From: Campylobacteraceae bacterium
Lineage (GTDB): Bacteria; Campylobacterota; Campylobacteria; Campylobacterales; Sulfurovaceae
Direction: 5' to 3'
NCBI GenBank assembly: GCA_027063325.1
Contig: JAMOSA010000226.1
Coordinates: forward strand, 1 to 8,534
Length of the DNA stretch: 8,534 nt
Position 1 is the first letter of the stretch, and the number at the start of each line of letters is the position of its first letter. Below are positions 6,194-8,534 of this stretch, piece after piece. The translations under genes were made by a program, and so were the position numbers. A model generated the notes under the pieces. The model worked only from the letters and a program-made list of their open reading frames with translations. It was not told the origin of the DNA and did not search any database.

Positions 6194-6859
6194 ATGGCAA
6201 CACACAAACTTAACTGTTTGGATTTGGATTGTCCAATACCAGTAATCAAAACAAAAGAGGCTTTGGAGAGTTTTGAAGAGGGTATTTTAGATGTAGAATT
6301 AAATAGTTACTCATCTATAGAGAATGTAAAGAGATTTGTATCTTCACAAGGGTATTACTTTAGCCAAAAGAGATTGGGCAAAGCACATATAATACTATCT
6401 ATAGTAAAAGGGTATGAGTGTGAAATTGATCCAAAAGAGTCAAAGGATACTAATCGATTATCAAAAGAAACCATAAAGGCACAACAGATTGCTATGGAGG
6501 CAAAAGAGTTAAAAGAGACAAAAACTCTGTTGTCTATAATGGTAGCTGCAATTATATCAGCTATTCTTGCAAGTACTTGCTGTTTGGCTCCTTTGCTGTT
6601 TTTGATATTTGGTGTAAGTGTAGGCTCTTTGGGTTTTTTAGAGATATTTGCCCCATATCATCAATACTTTATGTATGGTGCTATTATTATAGTAATTGCT
6701 CTATGGATAGATTGGTTTATAAGCAAAAAAAATAGATTGCAGTGTGCTACACCTTTGTGTAAACACTATACACACTACCTAATAGTAGGTACAATATTTG
6801 CTATTATTATGGCTACATATCCATTTTGGGCAATATATCTTCTCATAGGAGAGAGTTGA
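6194..6859 (+). CDS. TusA-domain / MerT-like fusion membrane protein
   Basis: Fusion protein of 221 residues. Residues 1-77 are a TusA-like sulfur-carrier domain: LNCLDLDCPIPVIKTKEAL carries the CPxP motif with Cys13, plus a second Cys8, and the beta-alpha-beta order fits. A charged helical linker follows (about 78-110). The rest resembles MerT: transmembrane helix 1 (about 111-140) contains the vicinal pair Cys129-Cys130 in STCCLAPLL, helix 2 is at about 157-176, the following loop has Cys184 and Cys189 (CATPLC), and helix 3 is at about 195-217. In MerT the first pair takes Hg(II) from MerP and the loop pair passes it to the cytoplasm. TusA faces the cytoplasm if MerT topology holds, so Cys13 could be the next acceptor, or could supply sulfur. 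MerT alone is about 116 residues; the N-terminal extension is the unusual part. Its stop overlaps the MerP-like start (TGATG). Domain calls are strong; substrate is unknown. Confidence 0.85.
   Translation: MATHKLNCLDLDCPIPVIKTKEALESFEEGILDVELNSYSSIENVKRFVSSQGYYFSQKRLGKAHIILSIVKGYECEIDPKESKDTNRLSKETIKAQQIAMEAKELKETKTLLSIMVAAIISAILASTCCLAPLLFLIFGVSVGSLGFLEIFAPYHQYFMYGAIIIVIALWIDWFISKKNRLQCATPLCKHYTHYLIVGTIFAIIMATYPFWAIYLLIGES
6847..6851 (+). promoter_or_regulatory. Ribosome-binding site of the MerP-like gene (decides the start)
   Basis: AGGAG inside the end of the TusA–MerT gene lies seven bases before the ATG at 6859. It favours that ATG over the in-frame ATG at 6826, which would add 11 polar residues (GNISSHRREL) in front of the signal peptide. 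Confidence 0.8.
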
Positions 6860-7137
6860 TGAAAAGAGTAATATTAATAATAGTTACTGTTTTTAGCTAT
6901 CTACAAGCTACCAAGATAGCTACCATTTCAATAGAGGGGATGACATGTCCATTGTGTGCAACAGCAATTAAACGAAGCCTAAAGAGGTGTGATGGGGTAA
7001 TAAAAGCAAAAGTCAGACTGAATACAAAAAGTGCAAAAGTGGAGTACAAGGAGAGTACAACAGAACAGACTCTCCTAAAAGCTATAAAAAGGGTAGGGTA
7101 CAGTGGAAAAATAGTCTCTGTAGAGAGTATGGATTAA
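6859..7137 (+). CDS. MerP-like periplasmic heavy-metal-associated (HMA) domain protein
   Basis: Secreted protein of 92 residues, close to the length of MerP. MKRVILIIVTVFSYLQA (1-17) is a signal peptide. The mature part is one HMA ferredoxin-like domain: ATISIEGMTCPLCATAIKRSL holds the metal-binding pair Cys30 and Cys33 in GMTCPLC, then KAKVRLNTKSAKVEY and LLKAIKRVGYSG, the usual HMA beta and helix order. A third Cys44 follows the first helix. In mercury systems MerP captures Hg(II) in the periplasm and hands it to MerT, which fits the adjacent fusion gene. HMA domains also bind Cu(I), Zn or Cd, so metal identity is open. The start is set at 6859 by the signal peptide, the AGGAG at 6847-6851 and the TGATG overlap with the upstream stop. 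The stop codon lies in a 13-bp tandem duplication. No merA or merR accompanies it. Confidence 0.88.
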   Translation: MKRVILIIVTVFSYLQATKIATISIEGMTCPLCATAIKRSLKRCDGVIKAKVRLNTKSAKVEYKESTTEQTLLKAIKRVGYSGKIVSVESMD

Positions 7138-7150
7138 GAGTATGGATTAA
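7125..7150 (+). repeat. Perfect 13-bp tandem duplication across the MerP-like stop codon
   Basis: GAGTATGGATTAA occurs at 7125-7137 and again at 7138-7150 with no gap. The TAA stop is the end of the first copy, so the second copy is wholly untranslated. It looks like a simple replication-slippage duplication. Confidence 0.9.
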
Positions 7151-7189
7151 TAGTATTTAGCTCATATTATACTTTTATTGGCACAAGAT

Positions 7190-7215
7190 GAGACCGCTTA
7201 GTATTTTGTGTAAGT
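7190..7215 (+). repeat. IS256-family terminal inverted repeat, transposase 3' side
   Basis: GAGACCGCTTAGTATTTTGTGTAAGT aligned with the reverse complement of 8508-8533 matches at 20 of 26 columns, including CGCTT and an unbroken ATTTTGTGTAA. It lies 17 bp beyond the transposase stop. Confidence 0.85.
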
Positions 7216-7232
7216 GATTTTTGCTAACAGTA

Positions 7233-8462
7233 TTATACATAACTTTTGCTTATATAGCTCTTAAGTCTATCTTCAAATATTATTGATAATTGTGAAATAA
7301 TTTCAGCCCAATTTGAAATAGACTTGTCCCACTTTTTAGATATATCTTTGTATGCTAGATAGACCAACTTAAACAATGACTCATCATTTGAGAAGCCTCC
7401 TTTAGTTTTAGTAACTTTTCTAATTTGTCTATTAAATCCTTCTACAGTATTGGTTGTATATATTATTCTTCTAATTGGTTCAGTATATTGAAAATATGTT
7501 GAGAGTTCACTCCAATTATCTATCCAAGACTTAATAACAATTGGATATTTTTCACCCCATTTAGCCTCTAACTCCAGCAATGCTTCTTCTGCTGCTTGTT
7601 TTGTAGGAGCTTTGTAGACTCTCTTTAAATCAGCCATAAACTCTTTTTGGTGTTTAGAGCCAACATATTTCATAGAGTATCTTATCTGATGGATAACACA
7701 TCGTTGAACAACAGTTTGTGGAAATACTGAGTTTATAGCTTCTGAAAATCCCTTTAATCCATCAACACTTGCAATAAGGATATCTTCTACTCCTCTATTT
7801 TTCAAATCTGTTACAATAGAGAGCCAGAATTTTGCTCCTTCATTATCAGTGATCCATATACCAAGCAAATCTTTCTTACCTTCAAGGTTTACTCCTATTG
7901 CAAAGTGCAGAGCTCTATTTTGATAAAAGCCATTATCATTTTTTATCTTAAATACCATTGCATCCATATATACGATTGGATAGATTGCCTCTAATGTTCT
8001 ATTTTGCCACTCTTTTATCTCTGGGGTTATCTTATCAATAATACGGCTTATTAAACTATCTGACATATCTACATCATACATCTCTTTTACTTGTTTTTCT
8101 ATATCTCTTAAACTCATCCCTTTCGCGTACATTGAGATAATCTTATCATCTATCCCACTAATTGTTGTTCTACCTTTAGGAATAAGCTGGGGTTTATAGT
8201 TACTATTTCTATCTCTTGGAACATCTATCTCAAGCTCTCCTGCATCACTCTTTACTCTCTTTTTATAAAAGCCATTCTTTGATGTATTACCATACTCTTC
8301 TATATGCTCTTCAAGTTCTGCTTTAAGCATATTTTCTATCATATTCTTCATAAACATCTTTGTCATTGATGCCAAATCTTCTTGGGTTTTACACTTCTTA
8401 GACAATTCTGCATAATCTATATTGCTCATCAAATCTTTTGTTAAATCTGTTTGTGTCTTCAT
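7233..8462 (-). CDS. IS256-family transposase (Transposase_mut)
   Basis: DDE transposase of 409 residues, full length for the family, catalysing copy-out/paste-in movement of its IS. The catalytic residues are visible: Asp167 in YPIVYMDAMVFK, Asp234 in SVDGLKGF, and Glu341 in TTNTVEGFNRQIRKVTKTKG. The IS256-type C-x2-H motif (Cys255, His258 in VVQRCVIHQIR) is present. The N-terminal part (about 1-145) includes the KNGFYKKRV and GMSLRDI-type DNA-binding segments. The ATG at 8462 is preceded by GAGAGGA at 8471-8477 with an 8-nt spacer. No frameshift or premature stop is seen, so the gene appears functional. It reads toward the plus-strand MerP-like gene, i.e. convergently. Base composition is as AT-rich as its neighbours, consistent with an element long resident in this group. 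Confidence 0.96.
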   Translation of the reverse strand: MKTQTDLTKDLMSNIDYAELSKKCKTQEDLASMTKMFMKNMIENMLKAELEEHIEEYGNTSKNGFYKKRVKSDAGELEIDVPRDRNSNYKPQLIPKGRTTISGIDDKIISMYAKGMSLRDIEKQVKEMYDVDMSDSLISRIIDKITPEIKEWQNRTLEAIYPIVYMDAMVFKIKNDNGFYQNRALHFAIGVNLEGKKDLLGIWITDNEGAKFWLSIVTDLKNRGVEDILIASVDGLKGFSEAINSVFPQTVVQRCVIHQIRYSMKYVGSKHQKEFMADLKRVYKAPTKQAAEEALLELEAKWGEKYPIVIKSWIDNWSELSTYFQYTEPIRRIIYTTNTVEGFNRQIRKVTKTKGGFSNDESLFKLVYLAYKDISKKWDKSISNWAEIISQLSIIFEDRLKSYISKSYV

Positions 8463-8507
8463 TTTGCAAATCCTCTCTTTTTTATTTTTTATTCTAGTCT
8501 ATTTTGG

Positions 8508-8533
8508 ATTTACACAAAATTTGAAGCGTTCCC
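8508..8533 (-). repeat. IS256-family terminal inverted repeat, transposase 5' side
   Basis: Read on the minus strand, this end starts GGGAACGCTTCAAATTTTGT and mirrors 7190-7215 at 20 of 26 columns. It lies 45 bp upstream of the transposase start and probably overlaps the transposase promoter region. Position 8534 adds one more G on this strand, so the exact tip is uncertain by a base. Confidence 0.83.
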
Positions 8534-8534
8534 C

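Larger units (their letters stand above)
7190..8534 (-). mobile_element. IS256-family insertion sequence, about 1.34 kb, apparently complete
   Basis: The element comprises an IS256-type (MuDR-like, Transposase_mut family) transposase on the minus strand flanked by imperfect terminal inverted repeats at 7190-7215 and 8508-8533. The inner part TTTTGTGTAA is identical in both ends and resembles the TTGTGTAAA stretch remembered from IS256 ends. Length of about 1344 bp is normal for the family. The outer boundary could shift by a base or two: the right end is taken as 8533 or 8534, which is the edge of the window. The family makes 8-9 bp target duplications; the left flank is GCACAAGAT (7181-7189), but the right flank is not in view. 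The element lies about 50 bp downstream of the MerP-like gene. Confidence 0.88.

Noticed and set aside
6826..6858. Longer MerP-like start at ATG 6826
   Set aside because: It would put 11 polar residues before the signal peptide and overlap the fusion gene by 34 bp; the ATG at 6859 has an AGGAG and a TGATG junction.
7151..7189. Terminator for the MerP-like operon between its stop and the IS
   Set aside because: I found no stem of useful length followed by a T-tract in this short AT-rich stretch.

Overview
The window is AT-rich DNA that looks like a chromosomal segment of a Campylobacterota (epsilonproteobacterial) bacterium, probably a free-living Sulfurimonas- or Sulfurovum-like type. Three things point there: strongly AT-biased codon use, the argF–hemN pairing, and a mod operon with a small molybdopterin-binding (Mop) protein between modA and modB, an order I recall from Campylobacter. 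The genus is inference; no rRNA or other marker is present.

Layout. Positions 1-4861 are a tightly packed minus-strand run transcribed from right to left: argF (ornithine carbamoyltransferase), hemN (oxygen-independent coproporphyrinogen III dehydrogenase), modA (molybdate-binding protein), a two-repeat Mop/TOBE protein, modB (permease) and modC (ATPase, cut by the window start). The four mod genes are joined by 4-bp stop/start overlaps; hemN–modA and argF–hemN are separated by 27 and 15 bp. Arginine synthesis and anaerobic haem synthesis are therefore followed by uptake of molybdate or tungstate for molybdopterin enzymes.

Positions 4862-5074 are a very AT-rich divergent intergenic region with two dyad symmetries. 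From it a plus-strand three-gene cluster is read: a Tat-exported transglutaminase-like protein (5075-6190), a TusA–MerT fusion membrane protein (6194-6859), and a MerP-like periplasmic heavy-metal-binding protein (6859-7137). Gaps are 3 bp and then a 1-base TGATG overlap, so this is very probably one operon. It resembles the transport half of a mercury system (MerP captures, MerT transports), but a sulfur-carrier TusA domain is joined to the cytoplasmic N-terminus of MerT, and no merA or merR is visible. This is the most interesting part of the window.

Positions 7190-8534 hold an essentially intact IS256-family insertion sequence. Its transposase runs on the minus strand, is flanked by imperfect terminal inverted repeats, and has complete DDE residues. 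The window stops at or within one base of its right end, so the target duplication cannot be checked and whatever followed merP is hidden beyond the element. No tRNA, rRNA, CRISPR array or convincing terminator was seen, and no stretch over 300 bp lacks a gene.
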